A stretch of 64,000 nucleotides of DNA from the NCBI GenBank assembly GCA_900315015.1, contig OMXJ01000001.1, positions 1-64,000 of the forward strand, in the 5' to 3' direction. The stretch comes from an uncultured Eubacteriales bacterium (GTDB lineage Bacteria; Bacillota; Clostridia; Lachnospirales; Lachnospiraceae). The position numbers and the translations under genes are program-made. A model generated the notes under the pieces. The model saw only the letters and a list, made by a program, of their open reading frames with translations. It was not told where the DNA came from and did no database searches. This document shows, in pieces, positions 35,103 through 43,256 of this stretch; position 1 is the first letter of the stretch; each line of letters starts with the position of its first letter.

Positions 35103-35131
35103 TTGACAAACAGAAAAATTTATGATAATAT
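35103..35131 (+). promoter_or_regulatory. Promoter for the 11-mer repeat protein
   Basis: TTGACA (35103-35108), a 17-nt spacer and TAATAT (35126-35131) with an extended TGA. The leader to the start at 35237 is about 100 nt. Confidence 0.75.
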
Positions 35132-35236
35132 ATGAAACGGTTATATCTAGTTTGTTGGCATTACACATTATGCCGTTTAGTTGTTAAGATGCACGTTGAG
35201 AAAATCAGGTGTAAAAATAATGGAGGTATAAGTTTT

Positions 35237-35761
35237 ATGGCAAAAGCGAAGAATAAGAAGAATGAAAAGAATCTTATCGCTGAAACAGCAGCAAAGATAG
35301 TAGGATCATCTAAGGTGGTTTTAGATGATTTAAAGGAAAAGGCAAAGCCGGTTATTGAGGATGTTAAGGAAAAGGCAAAGCCAGTAATCGAAGATGTTAA
35401 GGAAAAGGCTAGTCCTGTTATCGAAGAAGTTAAGGAAAAGTCAGCTCCAGTAGCTCAGGCAGTTAAGGAAAAGACAGAGCCAGCAACAAAGATAGTTAAG
35501 GAAAAGGCAGCAGCAGCTACAGAGACAGTTAAAAAGAGCGTTAAGAGCGTTACAGAGAAGTTTGTAGATCAGCAGGTATTCGTTCAGTACAAGGGCAAGG
35601 AAGTTCTTGTAAAGGACATCGAAAAGCAGGCTGAAGAGCAGTATGTAAATGATGGAAATAAGGCAGGTGTTCTTAAGGAAATCAAGATCTATATCAAGCC
35701 AGAGGATAATGCAGCTTATTATGTAATCAATGATTCATATTCAGGCAAGGTTAGCTTCTAA
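35237..35761 (+). CDS. 11-mer repeat protein (DUF6465-like)
   Basis: A 174-residue protein; ATG 35237 is chosen because TGGAGG lies just upstream, while the longer in-frame reading crosses the promoter. Residues about 25-105 are six or seven tandem 11-residue units of the form VKEKAKPVIED, amphipathic and Lys/Glu-rich, like LEA or alpha-synuclein 11-mers. The C-terminal about 65 residues form a distinct domain (VQYKGKEVLVKDIEKQAEEQ through YYVINDSYSGKVSF) that I associate with DUF6465 of Lachnospiraceae. No membrane segment or signal. Function unknown; a membrane-surface or stress role is suggested by the repeats only. Confidence 0.8.
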   Translation: MAKAKNKKNEKNLIAETAAKIVGSSKVVLDDLKEKAKPVIEDVKEKAKPVIEDVKEKASPVIEEVKEKSAPVAQAVKEKTEPATKIVKEKAAAATETVKKSVKSVTEKFVDQQVFVQYKGKEVLVKDIEKQAEEQYVNDGNKAGVLKEIKIYIKPEDNAAYYVINDSYSGKVSF

Positions 35762-35784
35762 TAGCTCTAGATTTACAAAAAAAT

Positions 35785-35820
35785 AAAATAGTGCAGGCTG
35801 ATGAGCCTGCACTATTTTTT
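35785..35820 (+). terminator. Terminator after the 11-mer protein
   Basis: AAAATAGTGCAGGCT (35785-35799) pairs with AGCCTGCACTATTTT and the T run runs on. A very strong hairpin with a GATG loop. Confidence 0.92.
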
Positions 35821-35824
35821 AAGT

Positions 35825-36016
35825 TTAGGGTGTGCTCTACAAATAGTAAAAGCAAAGCTTAGCTTAGGGTGTGTTGCGAAATAGTAAAAGTAAAGCTTAG
35901 CTTAGGGTGTGTTGCGAAATAGTAAAAGTAAAGCTTAGCTTAGGGTGTGTTGCGAAATAATAAAAGTAAAGCTTAGCTTAGGGTGTGTTGCATAAATAGT
36001 AAAAGTAAAGCTTAGG
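35825..36016 (+). repeat. 38-nt tandem repeat, 5 copies
   Basis: Copies at 35825-35863, 35864-35901, 35902-35939, 35940-35977 and 35978-36016. Unit begins TTAGGGTGTGTTGCGAAATA and continues to AAAGCTTAGC; inner copies are near-identical. It is non-coding, after the terminator of the 11-mer gene and before htrA. Confidence 0.95.
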
Positions 36017-36234
36017 AAATCAAAAAAACATACTAATAACACAATAAGAACACAATTATATCACAAAATAGGTTTATCATATTAGATGTAACATAAATAT
36101 AGGGAAGAGAAAATTTTAGAATGGTTTTTAAAAAGTAAGGTACCTGAAAAATTTTTTATTGGGATTAAAATTAGATTTTAAATTTAGGTTATAAAATAAA
36201 ATTATAAAAAGGGTTTATATTGGAGGTAATAAAA
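36017..36234. other. AT-rich htrA upstream region
   Basis: About 220 nt of A/T-rich sequence between the tandem array and htrA. No convincing open frame and no clear -35/-10 pair was found; a promoter presumably lies here. Confidence 0.4.
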
Positions 36235-37431
36235 ATGAAGCTAATGAAAAGAATAGCAGTATTAGTCGCCACAGCGGCAGTATTCGGAGTTGTAGCAGGA
36301 GCTTCTATGCAAGCCATAAACTGGTATCAGGCAAGAAAAGGTGATCTGACCCGAAACACAATATCAGAAAATGTTAAAGATGCATCCAAAATAGAAGCAA
36401 CATCTACAGCATCAGGAACAGAAACAGTAATGGCGACGGCAACAGCAACTGATCTTTCGACGGTTGTATCAAATGTAATCCCATCCATAGTGGCAATCAC
36501 ATGTACAGTTAAGACAGAAACACATTCTTTTTTTGAAGATTTCTTTGGACCCCAGGAAAGTACAGCAGCTGGTACAGGAATAATAGTAGGAGAAAATTCA
36601 GAAGGAATTCTTATAGCAACTAATAATCATGTTATAGAGGGAGCGACGGACATAGTAGTTACCTTTATAGATGATTCAACAGCGAAGGGTACCATAAAAG
36701 GCGCAGCTTCTGCAGATGATCTTGCAATAGTACTTGTGAAATTTGATGAATTATCAGATGAGACAGCAGATGCAATAAGAATTGCATCAATTGGAAATTC
36801 AGATTCTCTTGAAATGGGAGATATGGTAATAGCAATCGGAAATGCACTAGGTTATGGACAGAGCACGACGGTCGGCTATATCAGCGCAACAGAGCGTGAA
36901 GTTACCATAGATGGCATAACTCTTAATCTAATTCAGACAGATACAGCCATAAATCCAGGTAATTCAGGCGGAGCGCTCATAAATACAAAGGGAGAGGTCA
37001 TAGGAATAAATTCTTCTAAGTTTGCCTCTACAGAGGTAGAGGGAATGGGCTATGCGATTCCTATTAACTCAGCAGTTCCTATTTTAAATGATCTTACAGA
37101 AAGGGAAGAGCTTGCAGAAAGCGAGCAGGGATATCTTGGCATTAATGGAAATGACATTACTGCAGAATATGAATCGCTCTTTAATCTTCCATCAGGAGTT
37201 TATGTATCAAAGATCTTAGAGGATTCCCCGGCAGAGCAGGCGGGCCTCAATGTAGGTGATATCATAGTAGGAATTAACAATACGGATATAGATACTAAAG
37301 AGGATATAGCAGAGGTTCTCAGCTATACAAGAGCAGGAACAGAGGTAGAACTTAGGATAAAGTCGCTTCAGGACGGCGAATATGTTGATAAGACAATTAA
37401 GGTTACCCTTGGAAGTAAAGCGGGTAAATGA
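36235..37431 (+). CDS. htrA: HtrA/DegP-like serine protease with PDZ domain
   Basis: A 398-residue envelope protease. ATG 36235 is chosen because TTGGAGGT lies upstream, within the longer in-frame reading. An N-terminal membrane anchor (IAVLVATAAVFGVVAGASMQ) and a Thr/Ala-rich linker precede the trypsin-like domain with the full triad: His132 (TNNHVIEGA), Asp162 (ADDLAIVLV) and Ser244 (NPGNSGGAL). A single C-terminal PDZ domain follows (GVYVSKILEDSPAEQAGLNV). Role: degradation or refolding of misfolded surface proteins. It is flanked by two 11-mer repeat proteins. Confidence 0.95.
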   Translation: MKLMKRIAVLVATAAVFGVVAGASMQAINWYQARKGDLTRNTISENVKDASKIEATSTASGTETVMATATATDLSTVVSNVIPSIVAITCTVKTETHSFFEDFFGPQESTAAGTGIIVGENSEGILIATNNHVIEGATDIVVTFIDDSTAKGTIKGAASADDLAIVLVKFDELSDETADAIRIASIGNSDSLEMGDMVIAIGNALGYGQSTTVGYISATEREVTIDGITLNLIQTDTAINPGNSGGALINTKGEVIGINSSKFASTEVEGMGYAIPINSAVPILNDLTEREELAESEQGYLGINGNDITAEYESLFNLPSGVYVSKILEDSPAEQAGLNVGDIIVGINNTDIDTKEDIAEVLSYTRAGTEVELRIKSLQDGEYVDKTIKVTLGSKAGK

Positions 37432-37474
37432 TAAATTTTAAAAGCTCTTTTCAATTTATTGGGTTGATATTTAT

Positions 37475-37516
37475 AAAAAAACATCTGTCATCAGAAATGA
37501 TGGCAGATGTTTTTTG
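37475..37516. terminator. Bidirectional terminator between htrA and acidic membrane protein
   Basis: CATCTGTCATCA (37482-37493) pairs with TGATGGCAGATG (37498-37509) with one G-U. It has T's on the plus strand after it and A's before it, so it serves both convergent genes. Confidence 0.9.
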
Positions 37517-37532
37517 TGTGAATATTATTTAA

Positions 37533-37970
37533 TTAATTTTCTTTCTTTTCCTCGGTAGTATTTTCTTCCTCGGTAAGATCGTCGTCGTAATCATCATCAA
37601 AATCATCATCGAAATCATCGAGATATTTTGGTGTAGCAAAACGGTAAACTGCATAAGCGATAGCAGCAACAGTAGCAACAGCACCAACGATTGCAAGAAC
37701 GAAGATAACGCTGCGCTTCTTATCAGCATACTCATCCTCTGCTACTTCAACAGCAGTATTTTCTTTTGCGGCACTCTTTGCCTTACTTGCTTCGATGAGA
37801 TCGTTTATCTTAGTGCGACCAGCGTCAGTAAGATCATTGATCTTTGTCTTTCCAGCATCTACAAGGTCGTTGATTTTGGCGTTGCTAGTCTTAATGAAAT
37901 CATCAAGCTTTTCACGATCAAGCTTCTTACTTGCAAGAATTTCCTTAAGGTCACTTAATTTAATTTTCAT
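37533..37970 (-). CDS. Small membrane protein with 11-mer repeats and acidic tail
   Basis: A 145-residue protein. The first half carries three 11-residue units (KINDLVDAGKT, KINDLTDAGRT, KINDLIEASKA), preceded by a helix rich in Lys/Leu (LSDLKEILASKKLDREKLDD). A single membrane helix (VIFVLAIVGAVATVAAIAYA) follows near residue 90-110, then an extremely acidic tail with repeated Asp (FDDDFDDDYDDD). Ribosome site GGAAGGGA lies upstream on the minus strand. It is convergent with htrA and shares its terminator. Function unknown; the repeats resemble those of the plus-strand gene at 35237 in period but not in sequence. Confidence 0.8.
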   Translation of the reverse strand: MKIKLSDLKEILASKKLDREKLDDFIKTSNAKINDLVDAGKTKINDLTDAGRTKINDLIEASKAKSAAKENTAVEVAEDEYADKKRSVIFVLAIVGAVATVAAIAYAVYRFATPKYLDDFDDDFDDDYDDDLTEEENTTEEKKEN

Positions 37971-38083
37971 AATTTTGTTCCGTCCCTTCCTAAAAAAAAA
38001 TTTTTTTAACCTTCTAAAGCTTATTATACACTACTTTGCAGACAGTTGCAACAAAAAAAGTTTAAATATTTTTAATTTTCTAC

Positions 38084-38112
38084 TTGAAACATTTGCAAAA
38101 AAGTATTATACT
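38084..38112 (+). promoter_or_regulatory. Candidate pta promoter, upstream of cre
   Basis: TTGAAA (38084-38089), a 17-nt spacer and TATACT (38107-38112), giving a start near 38119 and placing the cre site downstream. A second, weaker candidate (TTTCAA 38174-38179, TAACAT 38197-38202) would place cre upstream of -35. Confidence 0.45.
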
Positions 38113-38155
38113 AATATCATACAAAAAAAGCGTTGAAATGCTTAATTTTATTGAA

Positions 38156-38169
38156 TGTAAACGCTTTCA
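38156..38169 (+). promoter_or_regulatory. CcpA cre site upstream of pta
   Basis: TGTAAACGCTTTCA matches the cre consensus TGWAANCGNTNWCA fully. It implies catabolite control of pta by CcpA. Sign of control depends on which of two promoter candidates is used. Confidence 0.8.
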
Positions 38170-38294
38170 ATATTTTCAAGGCTTTGAGGCACTTTTTAAC
38201 ATGCAATTATTCAACGATAGTCTCTTTGTGTAAATGTTTGGTGGCTTATTTGGTTTGGGAAATAAATAATTTAATAAATATTACGGAGGATCTT

Positions 38295-39308
38295 ATGAGC
38301 TTTATTGAAGGCATTAAGGAGAAAGCAAGAGAGAACATTAAGACTATTGTTCTCCCAGAATCAATGGATGAAAGAACTTATGCAGCAGCAGAAATCACAC
38401 TTAAAGAAAAGAATGCAAATCTCATAATCATTGGTACAGATGAAGAAATTGCTGCACATAAAGGAAATTATGATATTACAGGGGCAAAGATAATTGACCC
38501 TAGAAAGTATGATCGTTTTGATGAGTATATCGACAAGCTTACAGAACTCAGAAAGTCAAAGGGTATGACTAAGGAGCAGGCACGTGACATCATGCTTAAG
38601 GACTATATGTACTTTGCAGTTATGATGGTAAAGATGGGCGATGCAGATGGCGTTGTTTCAGGTGCATGCCATTCATCAGCTAATACACTTAGACCTTCAC
38701 TTCAGATCTTGAAGGCGGCTCCAGGTGCAAAGCTTGTTTCAGGTTTCTTCCTTATGGTATGCCACCATATGGATCCAGCTGTTGAAAATCAGACCTTTGT
38801 ATTTAGTGATTGTGGTTTAAATCAGAATCCATCACCGGAGGAAATGGCATCAATCGCAGAGCAGAGTGCAGAGAGCTTCGAATCCTTAGTTGGAAAGAAG
38901 GCAAAGCTTGCATTCCTTTCTCATTCAACTCATGGCAGTGCAAAGCATGCAGATGTTACAAAGGTTACTGATGCAGTAAAACTTACTCACGAGCTTCATC
39001 CAAATCTTGTATGCGACGGCGAGCTTCAGCTTGATGCAGCTCTTATCCCAGAAGTCGCAGCTTCAAAGGCACCAGGAAGTGAAGTAGCAGGTCATGCAAA
39101 TGTACTTATCTTCCCGGATCTCGATGCAGGAAATATCGGTTATAAGCTTGTTCAGCGTCTTGGCGGAGCAGAGGCATATGGTCCTCTTACTCAGGGTATT
39201 GCAGGCTGCGTTAATGACTTAAGCCGTGGCTGCAGTGCTAAGGATATCGTTGGTGTTATTGCAATCACAGCAGTTCAGGCTCAGGTACTTGAGGGTGACA
39301 GAAAGTAA
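38295..39308 (+). CDS. pta: Phosphate acetyltransferase
   Basis: A 337-residue enzyme converting acetyl-CoA plus phosphate to acetyl phosphate, first step of ATP-generating acetate formation. ATG 38295 follows CGGAGGA; a longer in-frame reading from 38133 starts in the promoter region and lacks a site. Family landmarks: TIVLPESMDERT near the N-terminus, GDADGVVSGACHSSANTLRP, and the C-terminal GHANVLIFPDLDAGNIGYK and GPLTQGIAGCVNDLSRGCSA. It is the short class of Pta without an N-terminal regulatory domain. ackA follows after a 180-nt spacer with its own promoter and cre site. Confidence 0.96.
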   Translation: MSFIEGIKEKARENIKTIVLPESMDERTYAAAEITLKEKNANLIIIGTDEEIAAHKGNYDITGAKIIDPRKYDRFDEYIDKLTELRKSKGMTKEQARDIMLKDYMYFAVMMVKMGDADGVVSGACHSSANTLRPSLQILKAAPGAKLVSGFFLMVCHHMDPAVENQTFVFSDCGLNQNPSPEEMASIAEQSAESFESLVGKKAKLAFLSHSTHGSAKHADVTKVTDAVKLTHELHPNLVCDGELQLDAALIPEVAASKAPGSEVAGHANVLIFPDLDAGNIGYKLVQRLGGAEAYGPLTQGIAGCVNDLSRGCSAKDIVGVIAITAVQAQVLEGDRK

Positions 39309-39346
39309 GCTTGAAATTACAAAATTTTAATAATTAAGTATGCATT

Positions 39347-39360
39347 TGTAAACGCTTACA
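39347..39360 (+). promoter_or_regulatory. CcpA cre site upstream of ackA
   Basis: TGTAAACGCTTACA is a full cre consensus match. Its centre lies about 83 nt upstream of the predicted ackA start of transcription, a position upstream of -35 that is typical of CcpA activation of ackA in Bacillus. Confidence 0.85.
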
Positions 39361-39401
39361 AAAGTCTCTTCCTTTAGCTGGTTGAAAAAATATTTTTTTG
39401 G

Positions 39402-39430
39402 TTTACAAGCTAAAGATTTTATATTATAAT
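39402..39430 (+). promoter_or_regulatory. ackA promoter
   Basis: TTTACA (39402-39407), a 17-nt spacer and TATAAT (39425-39430); start near 39437. The 5' leader is about 55 nt. Confidence 0.85.
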
Positions 39431-39491
39431 AATTCGTGGCAGAGGCATGGTCGTGCTTCTGCCACTTATAAAGTAAAAAATGGAGGATAAA

Positions 39492-40712
39492 ATGAAGATA
39501 TTAGTTGTAAATTGCGGCAGCAGTTCTCTTAAGTACCAGCTCATCGATATGGATGGAGAAAAGAAATTAGCTTCAGGTATATTTGATAGAATTGGTGAAT
39601 CGACAGGAGCTGGCGGAAAGCATGTATATAAGCCAACAGGCAAAGAAAAAGTAGAAGATATCGTAGACATCAAAAATCATGCTGTTGCAGTTGAGCTTTT
39701 AATTAAAACTCTTACAGATCCTAATATTGGTGTTATCAAGAGCCTTGATGAAATAGATGCATTAGGACATAGAATCGTACATGGCGGCGAGTATTTCTCA
39801 CATTCAGTACTTATTGATGAGGATGTTAAGAAGAAGATCAAAGAGGTAAGCCCTCTTGCACCTCTTCACAATCCAGCTCATCTTATGGGAATTGAGACCT
39901 GCGAAAAGCTTTTCCCAGGTGTTCCTCAGGTTGCTGTATTTGATACAGCCTTCCATCAGACAATGCCACAGAAGGCATTCTTATTTGCTATCCCATATGA
40001 GTACTACAAGAAGTACAAGATCCGTCGCTACGGATTCCATGGAACAAGCCATGATTATGTAAGTAAGCGTGCAGCAGAGTTCCTTGGCCTTGATCTTTAC
40101 AATTCAAAGCTTATCATCTGTCATCTTGGAAGCGGTGCTTCAGTTACAGCTGTAAGAGATGGTGTTTCTGTTGATACAAGTATGGGTCTTACACCACTTG
40201 ATGGCCTTGCAATGGGCACAAGATCAGGAAATATAGATCCATCTGTTATTGAGTACCTTGTGAAGAATGTAGGAATGAGCATTGACGAGGTTATGAATGT
40301 CCTCAACAAGAAGTCAGGTCTTTATGGAATTTCAGATGGCATGTCATCAGATTTCCGTGACCTTGAAAGCGAAGAAGCAGATAATCGTAATGAGGCAGCT
40401 CATCTTGCAATTTCAATCTTCTGCTACAGAGTAGCTAAGTACATCGGAAGCTATGCAGCAGCAATGAATGGTGTAGATGCGATTGTCTTCACAGCTGGTA
40501 TCGGTGAGAACAACCCAATGGCAAGAGCTAGAATATTAAAGTATCTTGAGTTCCTTGGTGTTAAGGTTGACGATAAGGCAAATAATGTAATGGGAGAAGA
40601 CAGAATCATTTCTACTCCTGATTCAAAGGTACTTGCAGCAGCAATTCCTACAAATGAGGAAATCGCCATTGCTAGAGATACAAAGGAAATCGTTGAAGAC
40701 TTAAAGAACTAA
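39492..40712 (+). CDS. ackA: Acetate kinase
   Basis: A 406-residue ASKHA-fold kinase that converts acetyl phosphate plus ADP to acetate plus ATP. ATG 39492 is chosen because GGAGG lies just upstream within the longer in-frame reading from 39480. Landmarks are ILVVNCGSSSLKYQLID at the N-terminus, RIVHGGEYFSHSV, RRYGFHGTSHDYVS, ICHLGSGASVTAV and FTAGIGENNPMAR. Full length. It forms the acetate pathway with pta but has a separate promoter and a cre site, followed by a hairpin terminator. Confidence 0.97.
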   Translation: MKILVVNCGSSSLKYQLIDMDGEKKLASGIFDRIGESTGAGGKHVYKPTGKEKVEDIVDIKNHAVAVELLIKTLTDPNIGVIKSLDEIDALGHRIVHGGEYFSHSVLIDEDVKKKIKEVSPLAPLHNPAHLMGIETCEKLFPGVPQVAVFDTAFHQTMPQKAFLFAIPYEYYKKYKIRRYGFHGTSHDYVSKRAAEFLGLDLYNSKLIICHLGSGASVTAVRDGVSVDTSMGLTPLDGLAMGTRSGNIDPSVIEYLVKNVGMSIDEVMNVLNKKSGLYGISDGMSSDFRDLESEEADNRNEAAHLAISIFCYRVAKYIGSYAAAMNGVDAIVFTAGIGENNPMARARILKYLEFLGVKVDDKANNVMGEDRIISTPDSKVLAAAIPTNEEIAIARDTKEIVEDLKN

Positions 40713-40718
40713 TGGTTC

Positions 40719-40759
40719 AAAGGTCTGGCGCTAAAGTGTTTAGCCGTCAGACCTTTTTT
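40719..40759 (+). terminator. Terminator after ackA
   Basis: AAAGGTCTG pairs with CAGACCTTT around an inner arm (GCGCTAAA...TTTAGC), followed by T's. Confidence 0.85.
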
Positions 40760-40879
40760 ATATTTTTTTTCATTTGAATTAAGTTTTTCTTTTAATTTTG
40801 AGGCTTATGATGTATAATGTAATGGATGCGGATTAGCGTATTAAGTTAATTGGCAAATAATGTAATAAGGGTGTAATAA

Positions 40880-42814
40880 ATGGCGGACAATAAAAATAAT
40901 TATTATGTACCAGTTAAGAAAAAGAAAATTAATGGAGTAAGGCTTGAGGTCGCAGTCTTCATGGCGATTCTCATTGTTGTGCTTATTGCGGTTATCATAG
41001 GAATGGCCGTGTATAATTCGAAGAATAAGAGCAGCGCTAGTTCTAGTGTAAGCAATGATGATGGAACTGCGTCGGTTTCATTAGCTGATGATAAAGGAGA
41101 GATAAAAACTCATAAGCTCTGCGATGATCTTAAGGCAGTTGTAGATAATGTAAATGCTTATTCTGATGCATCAAATAAGTGCGAAGGCGGAGAGGTTTTT
41201 GCAGCAAGTGTAATAAATATTGATGGATTAGAATATCTTAAAATATCTAGCAATACCATTTCTGTTTATTATCAGAATCAATTTTTTGATGATGAGAATG
41301 TAAGCAGCTTCCATAAAAAGGAAGGTATGGTAATTATCTCTAATGGCAGCAGAAGTGTCAGCTATGAAAGAGAGTACGACCTTTTAGGAAATGCAGCAGC
41401 CCTTCTTCCGGTTGAAATAAAGACCTCAGATGATAGCTCTGATTATATAGTTTTTTTCCATACTGCAGAGGATGGAACGGTTTCAGATATCTGGGCAGTA
41501 GATGAAGAAAGACTTAATGATTATGAGTCAGTAAGTGTAGAAGATACTCTTTCAGCGCTCTTTACAAGCAAAATTGTATTAAAGGATCAGCCTCAGACAT
41601 CAACAACACAGGTAACTACTTCAAAAGAGACAGGAAATGCTGCAGAAACTACATCAGATATAACTGCTGGAAATACTACTATATCAAATACTACCACAGC
41701 AAATACTACAGCTGAAAGTACAGAAGCTTCTGGTTCTGGCAATATCCTTGAGGTTACCTTTAATGGAAGCAAAACGGCGGTATATCCATATTTTACAGGT
41801 AGTGAGACTTCAGGTACAGGAGCCGAAAAGCTCAGCTTTAATAAGGAGCAGGTAATTACCTACGAAAGTAATGCTGTAAATATCAGATGCGAGGTTACAA
41901 ACTCAGAAGGTAAATACCTAGGAAAGCTAGGACTTGACATTGTAAGAAGTGAGAGCGGTCTTGTAGTTAAAAATGCGACCTATGCTTCTTATGCACCTGC
42001 AAATGAAGAGGATTTTGGAACTGTAGCAGTAATAGAACCTTTCGAGGCACCTTTATATGATGAAAAGTATCTTACCATTTACGGAATTGGAAATAGAAGA
42101 TACCTCATCGAAAAGGACGAGAGTATAAATAAGACAAAGATCAGCTCCTCAGACCTTCAAAAGGGCGATGATGGATATAAGAGATATGTAGGAAGTGATT
42201 CATCTATTAAGTCTCATGTTGGAATTGATGTATCAAAGTTCCAAGGGAATATTGAATGGGACAAGGTAAAGGGAGACGGCATTGAATTTGCAATAGTAAG
42301 ACTAGGTTATAGAGGCTATTCAGAAGGAAATGTTTATATTGATCCTTTTTATAAGAATGCAATGGAGGGAGCAGCAAAGGCAGGAGTTGATACAGGTATC
42401 TATTTCTTCTCTCAGGCCATTAATGTTGATGAAGCCATTGAAGAGGCAGAGCTTTGCATAAAAGAGCTTGCTCCATATAAGGTAAAATATCCTGTAATCA
42501 TAGACGTTGAGTTCATTGCCAATGATGATGGAAGAGCAAATAAGCTGACCAGACAAGACAGAACAGATATCGTAAAGGCTTTTTGTGAAAAGGTGAAGGA
42601 GGCTGGATATGTGCCAGGCTTCTATGCTAATACAAAATGGTCTGTAATGGGACTTGATCTAGCGCAGCTGCAGGAATATGATTTCTGGTTCGCGAACTAC
42701 AACGACACCTTCTCATATCCATATGAATATGAGATGTTCCAGTACTCAGAGTCAGGTTCGGTAGCAGGAATAGTAGGAAATGTTGACTTGAACATTTGTT
42801 TCAAAGATTATTAA
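40880..42814 (+). CDS. Membrane-anchored GH25 lysozyme
   Basis: A 644-residue protein. Order: a short Lys-rich cytoplasmic start, a membrane helix near residues 24-45 (VAVFMAILIVVLIAVIIGMA), an extracellular region of about 190 residues, a Thr/Ser linker (TTQVTTSKETGNAAETT and more), a second beta-like region, and a C-terminal GH25 domain of about 190 residues. GH25 landmarks: GIDVSKFQGNIEWDKVK (catalytic Asp), the VIIDVEF strand with the acidic pair, PGFYANTKWSVMGLD and GNVDLNICF. It would cleave the glycan backbone of peptidoglycan. Anchoring by an N-terminal helix suggests a wall-remodelling role rather than a defence enzyme. Confidence 0.92.
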   Translation: MADNKNNYYVPVKKKKINGVRLEVAVFMAILIVVLIAVIIGMAVYNSKNKSSASSSVSNDDGTASVSLADDKGEIKTHKLCDDLKAVVDNVNAYSDASNKCEGGEVFAASVINIDGLEYLKISSNTISVYYQNQFFDDENVSSFHKKEGMVIISNGSRSVSYEREYDLLGNAAALLPVEIKTSDDSSDYIVFFHTAEDGTVSDIWAVDEERLNDYESVSVEDTLSALFTSKIVLKDQPQTSTTQVTTSKETGNAAETTSDITAGNTTISNTTTANTTAESTEASGSGNILEVTFNGSKTAVYPYFTGSETSGTGAEKLSFNKEQVITYESNAVNIRCEVTNSEGKYLGKLGLDIVRSESGLVVKNATYASYAPANEEDFGTVAVIEPFEAPLYDEKYLTIYGIGNRRYLIEKDESINKTKISSSDLQKGDDGYKRYVGSDSSIKSHVGIDVSKFQGNIEWDKVKGDGIEFAIVRLGYRGYSEGNVYIDPFYKNAMEGAAKAGVDTGIYFFSQAINVDEAIEEAELCIKELAPYKVKYPVIIDVEFIANDDGRANKLTRQDRTDIVKAFCEKVKEAGYVPGFYANTKWSVMGLDLAQLQEYDFWFANYNDTFSYPYEYEMFQYSESGSVAGIVGNVDLNICFKDY

Positions 42815-42821
42815 AAACTGC

Positions 42822-42850
42822 TTGACAAATGAAAAGTAAGACTATATAAT
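42822..42850 (+). promoter_or_regulatory. rpmF promoter
   Basis: A consensus promoter: TTGACA (42822-42827), a 17-nt spacer and TATAAT (42845-42850). It starts eight bases after the lysozyme stop codon, giving about a 90-nt leader. Confidence 0.9.
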
Positions 42851-42949
42851 GTTAATGTTGTTATGCAGAAAATTGTAGTAAAATGCCGTGCAAGAGGCAT
42901 ATTAATTCAATTGTCGGAGAGAGATCAATTTTAAGAGGAGGTGCTACAA

Positions 42950-43138
42950 ATGGGAGCAATTTGTCCAAAGGGTAAGCATTCAAGAGCTAGAAGAGACAGC
43001 CGTCGTGCACAGTGGAAGATGACTGCACCAGCACTTGTAAAGTGCCCACAGTGCGGTGCACTTACAATGCCACACAGAGTTTGCAAGAACTGTGGAACAT
43101 ACAATAAGAAGACTATTGTAGAGGCTGACAATAAGTAA
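42950..43138 (+). CDS. rpmF: 50S ribosomal protein L32
   Basis: A 62-residue L32, zinc-binding type, with four Cys as CPQC and CKNC. The start at ATG 42950 follows AGAGGAGGT; a GTG start 9 nt upstream is inside the ribosome site. Typical sequence: AICPKGKHSRARRDSRRAQW. In many Firmicutes yceD (DUF177) precedes rpmF, but here no such gene is seen; rpmF has its own strong promoter and is monocistronic. Confidence 0.96.
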   Translation: MGAICPKGKHSRARRDSRRAQWKMTAPALVKCPQCGALTMPHRVCKNCGTYNKKTIVEADNK

Positions 43139-43190
43139 TTTTTAATTACTTATAAATTCTAAGAATACAAATATATGTATGCATTAAAAA

Positions 43191-43234
43191 TGGGCTTTAA
43201 AGATGAGATTCTTTAAGGCCCATATATTTTTAGT
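43191..43234. terminator. Bidirectional terminator between rpmF and pcrA
   Basis: TGGGCTTTAAAGA (43191-43203) pairs with TCTTTAAGGCCCA (43210-43222) with one G-U. The T run is better on the minus strand (complement of five A's), so it mainly ends pcrA. Confidence 0.85.
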
Positions 43235-43256
43235 ATAAAAGGTAAAACAGATATTC

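Noticed and set aside
35825..36016. CRISPR array
   Set aside because: Repeats are directly adjacent with no unique spacers and no cas genes nearby.
37795..38136. Plus-strand open frame opposite the acidic membrane protein
   Set aside because: Antisense of a gene with clear repeats, ribosome site and terminator; Leu/Ser/Phe-rich shadow composition.
38133..38294. 54-residue N-terminal extension of pta
   Set aside because: It covers the cre site and promoter region and lacks family similarity; CGGAGGA precedes ATG 38295.
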